The notes: generated by a model from the sequence alone, not told the origin. Counted from the first letter of the stretch, positions 34,089 through 43,202 are shown. The stretch is DNA of 64,000 nt from Arthrobacter sp. NEB 688 (GCF_013201035.1 NZ_CP053707.1:1798001-1862000); one strand, 5' to 3'. Numbers and translations are program-made.

Positions 34089-35528
34089 TCAGTCCCCGAG
34101 CTCGCGCCGACGGCGGACGACGTACTCCTCGAGCTCGGCGCGCACGGCCTCGTCGAGCGCGGGCTGCTCGTACTCCTCGAGCCGCTTGCGCCAGATCGCG
34201 GACGCCCGCGTCGCCGTGTCCTGGGCCCCGTTGCGCGTCCACCGCTCGTAGTTCTCCGAGCTGTTGAGGAACGGCCGGTAGAAGCAGGTCCGGAAGCGCT
34301 CCATCGTGTGCATCGAGCCGAGGAAGTGCCCGCCGTGCCCGACCTCCTGGTGGGCGTCGAACCCGAGCGAGCCCGCGTCGATCTCGAGCGGGGTGAACTC
34401 GTGCTGGAGCATCTCGACGATCTGGCAGTCGATGACGAACTTCTCGAAGCCCGCGACGAGCCCGCCCTCGAGCCAGCCGGCGCTGTGCATGACCCAGTTG
34501 GTGCCCGCGAGGAAGGTCGGCAGCAGCGTCATGAGCGCCTCGTAGCCGGCCTGCGCGTCCGGCACCTGCGAGGAGGTGAGGCCGCCGCCGGTGCGGAAGG
34601 GCAGGTTGAAGTGGCGCGCGATCTGGCCGGTGCACAGCAGCCCGACACCGGACTCCGGCGTGCCGAACGTCGGTGAGCCGGACTGCATGTCGATGTTCGA
34701 CAGGAACGACCCGAAGATGACCGGGCACCCCGGGCGGATGAGCTGCGCGAGCGTGATGCCCGAGAGCGCCTCGGCGATCTGCTGCACGAGCGCCGCCGGG
34801 ATGGTGACCGGCGACATCGCGCCCATGAGGATGAACGGCGTGAGGACGACCGGCTGCGCGGCGGCGGCGTACTCGAACAGGGCGTCGAGCATCCGGTCGT
34901 CCCAGCGCAGCGGGCTGTTGCAGTTGACGAGGCTGATGCTCACCGGCGTCTGCTCGATGGCCTCGCGCCCGCCGAAGAGGATCTCGGACATCGCGATGAC
35001 GTCGCGGGCGTTCTCGCCGGAGACGACGTTGCCCATGAACACCTTGTCGGTGATCGTCATGAGGGCGTAGGTCATGTCGAGGTGGCGCGAGTCGAGCGGT
35101 GCGTCGTTGGGCTCGCAGACGACCCCGCCGGCGGAGTCGAGCACCGAGAACGACTGCGAGAGACGGGCGAAGTTGCGGTAGTCCTCCATCGTGCCGTCGC
35201 GGCGGACCTCGCCCTCGCGGACGAACGGCGGCCCGTAGACGGCGCCGAAGGCCATCGAGTCGCCGCCGATGTGGATGCTCCGCTCGGCGTTGCGCGCCCG
35301 GACGTCGAACTCGCGGGGGGCCTTGGCGACCTGCTCGAGGACGAACTCCGGGTCGAGGAAGACCGTGTTCTCCTCGACCCGCTGGCCGGCCTGCCGGAAC
35401 AGCTCGAGGGCCCGCTCGCTCATGAACTCGACGCCGATCTCGGTGACGAGGCGACGCCAGCCGGCGTCGAGCTGGGCCATGGCCTCCGCCGAGAGGATCT
35501 CGTAGCGCGGCATCCGGTTCGTGAACAT
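34089..35528 (-). CDS. MttB/MtgB-family corrinoid methyltransferase (non-pyrrolysine), probable glycine betaine methyltransferase
   Basis: 479 residues of the trimethylamine methyltransferase superfamily (PF06253). The frame is open throughout, with no internal amber codon, so it belongs to the non-pyrrolysine branch that includes glycine betaine, proline betaine and carnitine methyltransferases. Recognisable segments are TRxMxPRYEIL-like MPRYEILS, DITDKVFMGN-like MTITDKVFMGNVVSG, GGGLTSSQVPDAQAGYEA and HEVGHGGHFLGSMHT-like HQEVGHGGHFLGSMHTMERF. It would move a methyl from betaine to Co(I) of the corrinoid protein, giving dimethylglycine. ATG 35528 is preceded by GGAGG; the longer ORF from 35615 would start in the palindrome. 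Substrate is inferred from context. Confidence 0.88.
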   Translation of the reverse strand: MFTNRMPRYEILSAEAMAQLDAGWRRLVTEIGVEFMSERALELFRQAGQRVEENTVFLDPEFVLEQVAKAPREFDVRARNAERSIHIGGDSMAFGAVYGPPFVREGEVRRDGTMEDYRNFARLSQSFSVLDSAGGVVCEPNDAPLDSRHLDMTYALMTITDKVFMGNVVSGENARDVIAMSEILFGGREAIEQTPVSISLVNCNSPLRWDDRMLDALFEYAAAAQPVVLTPFILMGAMSPVTIPAALVQQIAEALSGITLAQLIRPGCPVIFGSFLSNIDMQSGSPTFGTPESGVGLLCTGQIARHFNLPFRTGGGLTSSQVPDAQAGYEALMTLLPTFLAGTNWVMHSAGWLEGGLVAGFEKFVIDCQIVEMLQHEFTPLEIDAGSLGFDAHQEVGHGGHFLGSMHTMERFRTCFYRPFLNSSENYERWTRNGAQDTATRASAIWRKRLEEYEQPALDEAVRAELEEYVVRRRRELGD

Positions 35529-35578
35529 GCGCGTGAGCCTCCAGGGGCAGGACGAGCGTTGACGGTGAGCCGCGCCAC

Positions 35579-35615
35579 ATCCTAGCCTCATCATGTGGGC
35601 GCACAAGGCCCACAT
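35579..35615. promoter_or_regulatory. 23-bp palindrome between mttB-like gene and iclR2
   Basis: ATGTGGGC at 35593-35600 and GCCCACAT at 35608-35615 form perfect 8-bp arms around a 7-bp spacer. On the minus strand TTGTGC (35606-35601, inside the spacer) and TAGGAT (35584-35579) form a promoter with 16-bp spacing for the mttB-like gene, so the palindrome covers its -35. The second IclR protein is encoded on the other side and is the likely binder. The arm sequence differs from the GTTGC-N7-GCAAC motif. Confidence 0.65.
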
Positions 35616-35662
35616 CGTGAGCGGTGACGGACGGTCACCGCCGCCCTGCGAGAGGACCCCCC

Positions 35663-36426
35663 GTGCCGACCCCGCCCCCGACCACCGGGACCCAGTCGAT
35701 CGACCGGGCCGCCGACCTCGTCGCCCGGGTGGTCCACGCCGACGGGGGGCTCACGGCGGCGGCGCTCGCCGACGCGACGGGGCTCGCGCGCTCGACCACC
35801 TCGCGGCTGCTCGCCGCGCTCGAGCGGGCCGACCTCCTCGCCCGTGACGACGCCGGCGGCTGGGCCCCCGGCCCGCTGTTCGACCTCTACGCCACCCGTC
35901 GCAGCGGCGACGAGGTGCTCGCCGAGGTGGCCGGCCCGACGATGCGCGAGCTCGGCGAGATCACCGGCGAGACGGTGAACCTCGGTGTGCCACGCCGCGG
36001 CACGGTCGTCCAGGTCGCGCAGGTCGACGCCTCGTACTACCTCGGCTCGCGCGACTGGGTGGGCACCGACGTGCCGGCCCACGCCTCGGCGCTCGGCAAG
36101 ATCCTCTACGCCCACGGCGCGCTGCCGGTGCCGAGCGGTCCGCTCGACGCGCCGGCCCCCGACGCGGTGACGAGCGGGGTCGAGCTCGCCGCGCAGCTGC
36201 CCGGCATCCGGCGCCAGGGCTACGCCACCACGGTCGACGAGCTGGAGCCCGGCCTGACCGGGGTCGCCGCCCCGGTGCGCCACCGGGGCGCGGTCGTCGC
36301 CGCCCTCGGCATCTCCGGGCCCACGTCCCGTCTGGCCGGCGACCTCGCGTCGACCGGCGCCCTCGTCGCCACCCACGCCGCGGCCCTGTCCGACCGGCTC
36401 GAGCACCACCCACACGAAGGAGCGGC

Positions 36427-36430
<4 letters not shown>
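35663..36430 (+). CDS. IclR-family transcriptional regulator (betaine island regulator 2)
   Basis: 255 residues: winged helix (SIDRAADLVARVVHADGGLTAAALADATGLARSTTSRLLAALERADLLA, about 10-58) and IclR effector domain (TGETVNLGVPRRGTVVQVAQVDASYYLG, GKILYAHGAL, GLTGVAAPVRHRGAVVAALGISGP). GTG 35663 is selected by GAGAGGA a few bases upstream. It is the first gene of the corrinoid operon and its stop overlaps the corrinoid protein start (ATGA). Divergent to the mttB-like gene, it probably coordinates both directions. It resembles the first IclR only in overall fold. Confidence 0.9.
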
Positions 36431-37088
<658 letters not shown>

Positions 37089-37092
<4 letters not shown>

Positions 37093-37982
37093 GCGCGCCC
37101 CTGCGGCACACGGTCCTTCGTTCGGCGACCAAGGAGGTCGTCCTGGGCGGTGACAAGCCGTTCTGCGTCATCGGCGAGCGGATCAACCCCACCGGCCGGC
37201 CGTTGTTCCAGGCCGCGCTGCGCGAGGGCGACCTGTCGATCATCGCCAAGGACGTCGCGGCGCAGGTCGCCGGCGGCGCGGACGTGCTCGACATCAACAT
37301 GGGCGTGCCCCTCACCGACGAGGCCGAGCTGCTCTCGAAGGCGATCCAGCTGGTCCAGTCGCTGACCGACCTGCCGATCTGCATCGACTCCTCGGTCGTC
37401 GAGGCGCTCGAGGCCGGCCTGTCGGTGTACCAGGGTCGGGCACTGGTCAACTCGATCACCGCCGAGGACGACCGGATGGCCGCCATCCTGCCGCTGGTCA
37501 AGAAGTACGACGCCGCCATCGTCGCCCTGCCGAACGACGAGGACGAGATCCCGATGGAGGCCGAGAAGCGCCTCGCCCTCACCGAGAAGATCGTCCGCGT
37601 CGCGACGCAGGAGTACGGCATCGCGATCGAGGACATCGTCATCGACCCGCTCGCCATGCCGATCGGCGCCGACTCGACCGTGGGCCGCACGACGCTCGAG
37701 GTCATCCGCGGCATCCGGGAGCGCTGGGGCCTCAACACGACCTGCGGCGCCTCGAACGTCAGCTTCGGCATGCCGGGGCGGCACGCGATCAACGCGGCGT
37801 GGCTGCCGCTCGCGATGTCCGCCGGGATGACGAGCGCCATCATGGACGCCCGCACCCCGCAGGTCGTCGACGCCGTGCGGGCCTCGGACCTCCTGCTCGG
37901 CAACGACGAGTGGGGCATGTCGTGGATCGGGGCGCACCGGGCCCGGCAGGCGGCGCAGGCCGCGGCCGCCGGGACGGCGTGA
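37089..37982 (+). CDS. Methyltetrahydrofolate:corrinoid methyltransferase (pterin-binding domain)
   Basis: 297 residues of the dihydropteroate synthase-like pterin-binding family (PF00809), in the MtgA/AcsE/MtvA branch. Motifs: FCVIGERINPTGR, DVLDINMGVPLTDE (folate-binding Asp/Asn), ICIDSS, and NTTCGASNVSFGMPGR. It would transfer the methyl from methyl-corrinoid to THF to give methyl-THF. GTG start overlaps the corrinoid protein stop (GTGA) and its stop overlaps the RACo-like start. Confidence 0.92.
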
Positions 37983-39955
37983 CGGGCGAGCGCGGGCCGG
38001 ACCAGCCCTTCGACGACGTCGTCGAGGGTCTGCGCCGCGAGGGGCTCCTCGAGCCCCCCGCCCCGCTGACCCCCGAGGTCGACGACTCGGAGCACGCGGG
38101 CGCCGGCCGGGTCACGTTGTCGTTCAGCCCGGCCGAGCGCGTGGTGCGCGTGCCGCCCGGGGTGTCGGTGTTCGACGCCGCGTCGTGGAACGGCATCGCC
38201 GTCGACTCGACGTGCGGCGGCCACGGGACCTGTCGCAAGTGCCGTGTCCGGCTGACCCGCGGCACCGCCCCGGTCAGCCGGCACGACGTGCGGACCTTCA
38301 CGCCGGACCAGATCCACGACGGCTGGCGCCTCGCGTGCCTCGTGCGTGCCACCCACGACCTCGGGGTCGAGGTGCCCCCGCTCGTCACCCGCCCCAAGGC
38401 GTCGACCGTGGGCGTCGGCCGGCAGGTGATCCTGCGGCCCTCGGTGCAGAAGCGCTACGTCGAGCTGACCGAGCCGACCCTGGCCGACCAGCGCACCGAC
38501 CTCGCCCGGCTGCGCGACGCCGTCGACGACCTCACCCTGAACCCGGACCTGTACGCGCTGCGCCGGCTGCCGGTCGTCCTGCGGCAGAACGACTTCAAGG
38601 TGACGGCGGTCGTCGTCGACGAGACGCTCGTCGACGTCGAGCCCGGTGACACGACCGGGCGTCGGCACGCCATCGCCTACGACCTCGGCACGACGACGGT
38701 CGTCGCGACGCTGCTCGACCTCGAGACGGGGACACCGGTCGCGGTGTCGTCGGTGCTCAACCGGCAGCAGCCGTTCGGCGGCGACGTCATCACCCGGATC
38801 AGCGCGACGATGATGGACCCGCAGGCGCTGCCGCGGCTCACGGCGCTGGCCCGCGAGACGCTCGCCGGGCTCGCCGCCGAGGTGTGCGACGAGGGCGGCG
38901 TCGACCCCGCCGGGGTCTACGAGGTGGCCCTCGCCGGCAACGCGACGATGACCGCGCTCCTGCTCGGTGTCGACCCCGAGCCGCTCGGGGTCGCACCCTT
39001 CGTCCAGGCGACGGCCGACTGGCCCGTGCTGCTCGCGTCGGACCTCGGCCTCACGCTGCACCCGGGTGCCCGGGCCGTCGTCTTCCCGGCCCTCGGCGCC
39101 TACGTCGGCGGGGACATCGTCGCCGGGATGCTCGCGAGCGGGCTCGACCGCGACAAGCGGGTGCGGCTGTTCATCGACGTCGGCACGAACTGCGAGATCG
39201 CCCTGACCGACGGCGAGCGCATCGTCACGACCGCCGCCCCGGCCGGGCCGGCGTTCGAGGGCGGCGCGATCCGCTGCGGGATGCGCGCGGCCGACGGCGC
39301 CGTCGAGGTCGTGCGGCTCGACCCCGAGGCCGAGGACCCCACGCTCGCGGTGGCCCTCGGCGTCATCGGCGACGTCGAGGCGCGCGGCCTGTGCGGCTCG
39401 GGCCTCGTCGACGCGGTCGCCGAGCTCGCCCGGATCGGGCTGCTCGACACCTCCGGGCGCTTCGTCACCGACGAGCGCGCGGCCGAGATCGCCCCGGCGC
39501 TGGCCGGCCGGATGGCGACCGTGCGGGAGGGCGAGCGCGTGTTCGTGCTGCACCGGCACGCCGACGACGCGCCGACGGAGGAGTCGGTCTACCTCTCGCA
39601 GAGGGACGTCCGCGAGCTGCAGTTCGCGAAGGCCGCCATCTCGACCGGGTGGTCGCTGCTCCTCGAGGAGCTCGACCTCGAGGCGTCCGAGGTGCAGCAG
39701 GTGCTGCTCGCCGGCTCCTTCGGGTCCTACCTCTCGCCGGCGTCCGCGGTCCGCATCGGGCTCGTCCCGAAGCTGTCGGTGCTGCGCATCGTCTCGGCGG
39801 GCAACGTCGCGGGGGAGGGCGCGAAGATGGTCCTGCTGTCGGCCCGGGAGCGGGCCGGCGCCGACGCGCTGATGGAGGAGGTGCGCTATGTCGAGCTCTC
39901 CGACCGCCCCGACTTCAACGACCGCTTCGTCGACCAGCTCGCCTTCCCCGTCTGA
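37979..39955 (+). CDS. RACo-like corrinoid activation/regeneration protein (2Fe-2S + ASKHA, DUF4445)
   Basis: 658 residues. A [2Fe-2S] ferredoxin domain at about 45-125 has C79, C85, C88 and C120 (CX5CX2CX31C). A linker precedes a C-terminal ASKHA ATPase-like domain with YDLGTTTVVATLLDLETG, FIDVGTNCEIAL and LLAGSFGSYLSP. RACo proteins use ATP to reduce inactive Co(II) corrinoid to Co(I), which is needed after accidental oxidation, particularly relevant in an aerobe. GTG 37979 overlaps the upstream stop. The last 68 bases overlap the DUF1638 gene. Confidence 0.92.
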   Translation: MTGERGPDQPFDDVVEGLRREGLLEPPAPLTPEVDDSEHAGAGRVTLSFSPAERVVRVPPGVSVFDAASWNGIAVDSTCGGHGTCRKCRVRLTRGTAPVSRHDVRTFTPDQIHDGWRLACLVRATHDLGVEVPPLVTRPKASTVGVGRQVILRPSVQKRYVELTEPTLADQRTDLARLRDAVDDLTLNPDLYALRRLPVVLRQNDFKVTAVVVDETLVDVEPGDTTGRRHAIAYDLGTTTVVATLLDLETGTPVAVSSVLNRQQPFGGDVITRISATMMDPQALPRLTALARETLAGLAAEVCDEGGVDPAGVYEVALAGNATMTALLLGVDPEPLGVAPFVQATADWPVLLASDLGLTLHPGARAVVFPALGAYVGGDIVAGMLASGLDRDKRVRLFIDVGTNCEIALTDGERIVTTAAPAGPAFEGGAIRCGMRAADGAVEVVRLDPEAEDPTLAVALGVIGDVEARGLCGSGLVDAVAELARIGLLDTSGRFVTDERAAEIAPALAGRMATVREGERVFVLHRHADDAPTEESVYLSQRDVRELQFAKAAISTGWSLLLEELDLEASEVQQVLLAGSFGSYLSPASAVRIGLVPKLSVLRIVSAGNVAGEGAKMVLLSARERAGADALMEEVRYVELSDRPDFNDRFVDQLAFPV

Positions 39956-40568
39956 CGGGCGGCGCGCCGGACGGGTCGCGCTCGTCGCGTGCGGCGCCAT
40001 CGCCCAGCCGGCGGCCGACGCGGCGCAGCGCCACGGGTGGCCCCTCGACGTACACCCGCTGCCCCCGTTGCTGCACAACCGGCCCGAGCGCATCGCGCCC
40101 GCCGTCGAGGAGGCCGTCGCGCAGCTGGGTGCGCGCTACGACCGGGTCGTCGTCGGGTACGCCGACTGCGGCACCTACGGCGCGCTCGACGCGGTGTGCG
40201 AGCGGCTCGGCGTCGAGCGGCTGCCCGGGCTGCACTGCTACGACCTGTTCGCCGGTCCGTCGGCCGTCGAGGCGCTGAGAGAGGAGGAGCCGGGGACCTA
40301 CCTGCTCACCGACTTCCTCGTCCGCTCCTTCTCGCGCACGGTCGTGCGCGAGCTCGGCCTCGACCGCCACCCCGAGCTGTGCGACGACTACTTCCGCCAC
40401 TACGCGCGCGTCGTGTGGCTCGTGCAGACGCGCGACCCGCAGGAGCTGGCCGAGCTGCGGGGGATGGCGCAGGACGCCGCCGACCGCATCGGGCTGCCGC
40501 TGACGGTGCGGCACACCGGTGCCGGTGGGCTCGAGACCGCCCTGGCCGCGCTCGTCAGCCCGCGGTGA
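39888..40568 (+). CDS. DUF1638 protein associated with corrinoid methyltransferases
   Basis: 226 residues; the recognised DUF1638 core begins at about residue 30 (VALVACGAIAQP). Conserved-looking cysteines are C35 (ACG), C94 (YADCGTYG) and C117 (LHCYDL), which could bind a metal or corrinoid. Biochemical function is not established, but the family recurs beside MttB-type systems. The first about 23 codons overlap the RACo-like gene in another frame; GGAGGAGG at 39874-39881 sits about six bases before the ATG, which strongly supports translation from 39888. Its 3' end overlaps the convergent homocysteine methyltransferase gene by 14 bases. Confidence 0.85.
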   Translation: MSSSPTAPTSTTASSTSSPSPSDGRRAGRVALVACGAIAQPAADAAQRHGWPLDVHPLPPLLHNRPERIAPAVEEAVAQLGARYDRVVVGYADCGTYGALDAVCERLGVERLPGLHCYDLFAGPSAVEALREEEPGTYLLTDFLVRSFSRTVVRELGLDRHPELCDDYFRHYARVVWLVQTRDPQELAELRGMAQDAADRIGLPLTVRHTGAGGLETALAALVSPR

Positions 40569-41439
40569 GCGCGCCGGCCATCGCCCGCAGGTGCTCGGGC
40601 GAGGAGCCGCAGCACGCGCCGATGACGTCGATGCCGAGGGCGCGCAGCTCGAGCGCGTGCTCGGCCATCGCCTCCGGTCCGACCGTGTAGACGAAGTGGT
40701 CGCCCTCGAGCTCGGGCAGGCCCGCGTTCGACTGGGCGACGAGCAGCACGCCGTCGGGCCGGGCGGCGACCAGCTGCTCGGCGATCGTCCGCATGTCGTC
40801 GGGCCCGCGCCCGCAGTTGGCGCCGACCGCGTCGACGCCGTCGGCCGCGAGCGCCGCGACGGCGGCGGCCGGCGTGACGCCCATCATCGTGCGCAGGTTG
40901 GTGTCGAAGGAGAGCGTGACGACCAGCGGCAGCTCCGGGGCCTCGGCGCGGGCGGCGGCGACCGCGGCCCGGGCCTCCTCGAGGTCGCTCATCGTCTCGA
41001 CGAGCAGGAGGTCGGCGCCGCCGTCGCGCAGGCCGCGGACCTGCTCGGCGAACAGCGCGCGGGCGGCGTCCGGTGTGAGGGTCCCGAGCGGCTCGAGGAG
41101 CTCGCCCGTCGGCCCGATGTCGCCGGCCACGAGCGCGTCGTGGCGCCGGGCGACGGTGGCGCACAGGGCGGCCGCGGCCCGGTTGACCTCCTCGGCCCGC
41201 CCGGCGTGACCGTGCTGGGCCAGCCGGCGCTCGGTGGCCCCGAAGGTGTTGGTCGTCAGCAAACGGGCACCCGCGACGGCGTACTCCTCGTGGAGGGCGG
41301 CCACGGCGTCGGGGTTCGTGAAGTTCCACGACTCGGCGCACTCGCCCATCGGGAGGCCGCGCTCCTGGAGGAGCCAGCCGTAGCCGCCGTCGGCGATGGC
41401 CGGGCGCCCGGCGAGGAGGGTGGTGAGTCGGTTGGTCAC
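40555..41439 (-). CDS. Homocysteine S-methyltransferase family protein
   Basis: 294 residues of PF02574. Zinc ligands appear as one Cys in VGANCGRGP and two in IGACCGSSPEHL, the pattern that activates homocysteine. LLTTNTFGATERRL and VAGDIGPTGELL are typical. BHMT-like proteins use glycine betaine directly; S-methylmethionine or methyl-corrinoid could be donors instead. GTG start 28 bases after the MetF-like stop, same strand, so the two form an operon whose promoter carries the IclR-type sites. Confidence 0.87.
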   Translation of the reverse strand: MTNRLTTLLAGRPAIADGGYGWLLQERGLPMGECAESWNFTNPDAVAALHEEYAVAGARLLTTNTFGATERRLAQHGHAGRAEEVNRAAAALCATVARRHDALVAGDIGPTGELLEPLGTLTPDAARALFAEQVRGLRDGGADLLLVETMSDLEEARAAVAAARAEAPELPLVVTLSFDTNLRTMMGVTPAAAVAALAADGVDAVGANCGRGPDDMRTIAEQLVAARPDGVLLVAQSNAGLPELEGDHFVYTVGPEAMAEHALELRALGIDVIGACCGSSPEHLRAMAGALTAG

Positions 41440-41467
41440 GGGATCTACGGTAGCGAGGCCCGAGGCC

Positions 41468-42331
41468 TCATCCGGGCGGTCGGACCCGAGCCGATGCCGC
41501 CTCGTCGAGCATCCGGCGGCGCCACGACTCGATGACGCCCACCTGGTTGAAGGTGAAGACGTGCAGCCCCTCGATGTCGAGCGCGGGGTTGGCGGCGAGG
41601 GCCGCGACGCGGCTGACGAACCGGTCGGTGGAGAAGCCGGGGGAGGCGATGCGGGCGAAGACCGACTTCTGCTTGCGCAGGAAGCGCAGCGACTCGCCGA
41701 CGCCGATCTTCGTCGCCATGCCGAGGAGCTTCGTGCGGTCGACGGGGCCGGGGACGCCGACGAGGATCGGGAGCGTGACGCCGCGACGGCGCACCCGCTC
41801 GGTCCACGTGCCGAGGTGCTCGGCGTCGAAGGTCATGTTCGAGACCACGTGCGTGGCGTAGCGGCGCTTGTCCCACATCGACTGCACCGTCACGTCGTCG
41901 TCGATCGTCGGGTGCGACTCGGGGTAGCCGGTGATGCCGACGTGCGTGAAGGGGTGCTCGATCGCGGCGAGGTCCTGCAGCAGGTCGAGGGCCGAGGTGT
42001 AGTCGCCCGCCGGGTCGGCGTCGCCGCCGGGGACGAAGACGGCGTTCACTCCGGCCCCCGCGAGGCGGGCCACGACCTCCTCGAGCTCCCCGCGGCCGGA
42101 GACCATCCGCGCGGCGAGGTGCGGCACGACGCGGTAGCCGGCGGTGGCGAGGGCGACCGAGGTGTCGAGGGTGGCGGCCAGGCCCTTGCTCGGGGCGGCG
42201 GTCACGGTGACCGTGAGGCTCGGGGGCACGTGCTCGAGGACGGCCTCGGTGATCGAGGGCGTGGGCATCACCTCGTAGCGCGCCCCCTCGAGGAGGTGGG
42301 CGAGGGCCACCGTGGGGAGTTCGTTGCTCAT
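41468..42331 (-). CDS. Methylenetetrahydrofolate reductase-like protein (non-canonical MetF)
   Basis: 287 residues with the TIM-barrel layout of MTHFR: YEVMPTPSITEAV at the N terminus in place of the canonical EFFPP stretch, AAPSKGLAATLDTSVALATAGYRVVPHLAARMV, VPGGDADPAGDYTSALDLLQDL, VGITGYPESHP, and GLHVFTFNQVGVIESWRR. The family is divergent from E. coli MetF. In this island it would most usefully run in the oxidative direction, turning methyl-THF from betaine demethylation into methylene-THF (inference). ATG 42331 lies within the operator region. Confidence 0.82.
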   Translation of the reverse strand: MSNELPTVALAHLLEGARYEVMPTPSITEAVLEHVPPSLTVTVTAAPSKGLAATLDTSVALATAGYRVVPHLAARMVSGRGELEEVVARLAGAGVNAVFVPGGDADPAGDYTSALDLLQDLAAIEHPFTHVGITGYPESHPTIDDDVTVQSMWDKRRYATHVVSNMTFDAEHLGTWTERVRRRGVTLPILVGVPGPVDRTKLLGMATKIGVGESLRFLRKQKSVFARIASPGFSTDRFVSRVAALAANPALDIEGLHVFTFNQVGVIESWRRRMLDEAASARVRPPG

Positions 42332-42373
42332 CGTGCAACCCGTCTCGTCATACGCACCGACCGGCCCAGCGTA
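42323..42373 (-). promoter_or_regulatory. Tandem operator and -10 of the metF-like operon
   Basis: GTTGCTCATCGTGCAAC (42323-42339) has perfect GTTGC/GCAAC arms and overlaps the start codon; GTCTCGTCATACGCACC (42342-42358) is a weaker copy 19 bp upstream. TACGCT (42373-42368, minus strand) is a good -10, but no clear -35 is visible. The first site matches the 27063-27079 site at 15 of 17 positions. Confidence 0.65.
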
Positions 42374-42432
42374 GGGGTGCGGCGCCCCGCCGCGCCAGAG
42401 GTCGGTCGGCCCGGTGTGGCAGGCTGCGGGGG

Positions 42433-42873
42433 ATGGAGCAGCGCATCTCGTTCGTCACCCTGGCCGTCGCCGACCTCGCGCTCTCGCGGCGCTTCTACGT
42501 CGACGGGCTGGGGTGGGTCCCCGAGCTCGAGGTCGACGGTGAGCTCGTGATGTTCCCGGCCGGGGAGCGGCTCGTGCTCTCGCTGTGGGACCGGGCGCAC
42601 TTCGAGGCCGAGCTCGAGGGTGTGACGGTGGGCGGGCCGGGGCTGCTGCCGTTCACGCTCGCGCACAACGTCGAGACCCCGGCGCTCGTCGACGAGGTGC
42701 TGGCGCTCGCGGCCCGGGCGGGAGCCGAGGTGGGCGTGGCGAGCGACCGCGACTGGGGCGGCCGCTCGGGCTACTTCGCCGACCCGGACGGCGTGCGGTG
42801 GGAGGTCGCCTGGAACCCGGGCCCGATCGGTCGGCGCGTGGTGCCGGGCACCGACCCGTCCCCGCGCGGCTGA
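42433..42873 (+). CDS. VOC (glyoxalase/bleomycin resistance) family protein
   Basis: 146 residues with two VOC modules: RISFVTLAVADLALSRRFYVDGLGW and, after the middle strand set, GYFADPDGVRWEVAWNPG. Metal ligands and substrate are not clear. CAGGCT (42420-42425) ends seven bases before the ATG, indicating a leaderless transcript divergent from the metF-like operon. Function in betaine metabolism is not indicated. Confidence 0.82.
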   Translation: MEQRISFVTLAVADLALSRRFYVDGLGWVPELEVDGELVMFPAGERLVLSLWDRAHFEAELEGVTVGGPGLLPFTLAHNVETPALVDEVLALAARAGAEVGVASDRDWGGRSGYFADPDGVRWEVAWNPGPIGRRVVPGTDPSPRG

Positions 42874-43202
42874 GCCGGGTCCTTCTCGCCCACCCGGCCC
42901 GCCATGGCGGGGGTGTGCTCACCCGGCCTCCGGACGCTCCGGGAGGTTTCCCTTCCACCCCGGGAGGTTTCCCTCCCACCCCGGGAGGTTTCCCTGTCAG
43001 CTGGCGACGTTTTCCTCTCGCCCCGGGAGGTTTCCTGCCGGACGCGAGAATCCCCCGCGCCGCGCCAGGAACTGCTTGCGCGGTGCGAGGGATTCCTCCC
43101 GGGGCACCTGGTTCCCGGGAGCGCACACATGGGGTGGTCGCTCTCGCGAACCCGGGCCGGGCGCCGCGCGGAGCGGCGCGACCGGCGGGCCGTCGGGTGT
43201 GG
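42874..43202. other. Gene-free stretch with tandem and inverted repeats
   Basis: No convincing gene in this interval between the VOC gene and the 88-residue protein gene. It holds the 21-bp tandem array (42940-43044) and, after it, an inverted repeat CTCCCGGG (43096-43103) / CCCGGGAG (43114-43121) with a 10-base loop. Open frames on both strands here are repeat-derived. Confidence 0.65.
42940..43044. repeat. Five-unit 21-bp tandem repeat
   Basis: Units start at 42940, 42961, 42982, 43003 and 43024. Units 1-3 and 5 begin CGGGAGGTTTCC, and units 1 and 2 continue to CTYCCACCC; unit 4 is degenerate (GGCGACGTTTTCC). Each unit carries a hyphenated palindrome GGGA-GGTT-TCCC. The period equals two DNA helical turns, which would place bound proteins on one face of the helix. 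Confidence 0.85.

Noticed and set aside
34089-35528. Possible pyrrolysine (amber read-through) in the MttB-like gene
   Set aside because: The frame has no internal TAG and is full length without read-through, so it belongs to the non-pyrrolysine group.
42940-43044. Possible CRISPR array
   Set aside because: Units are contiguous with no spacers, the period is 21 bp, and no cas genes are near. The RecB/Cas4-like gene at 21904 is 21 kb away and not in a cas context.
42771-43130. Open frames across the 21-bp repeats (for example repeated RETSRGG or PGGFPPT)
   Set aside because: The 21-bp period keeps any frame open; there is no ribosome site, -10 or domain, so these are repeat artefacts.
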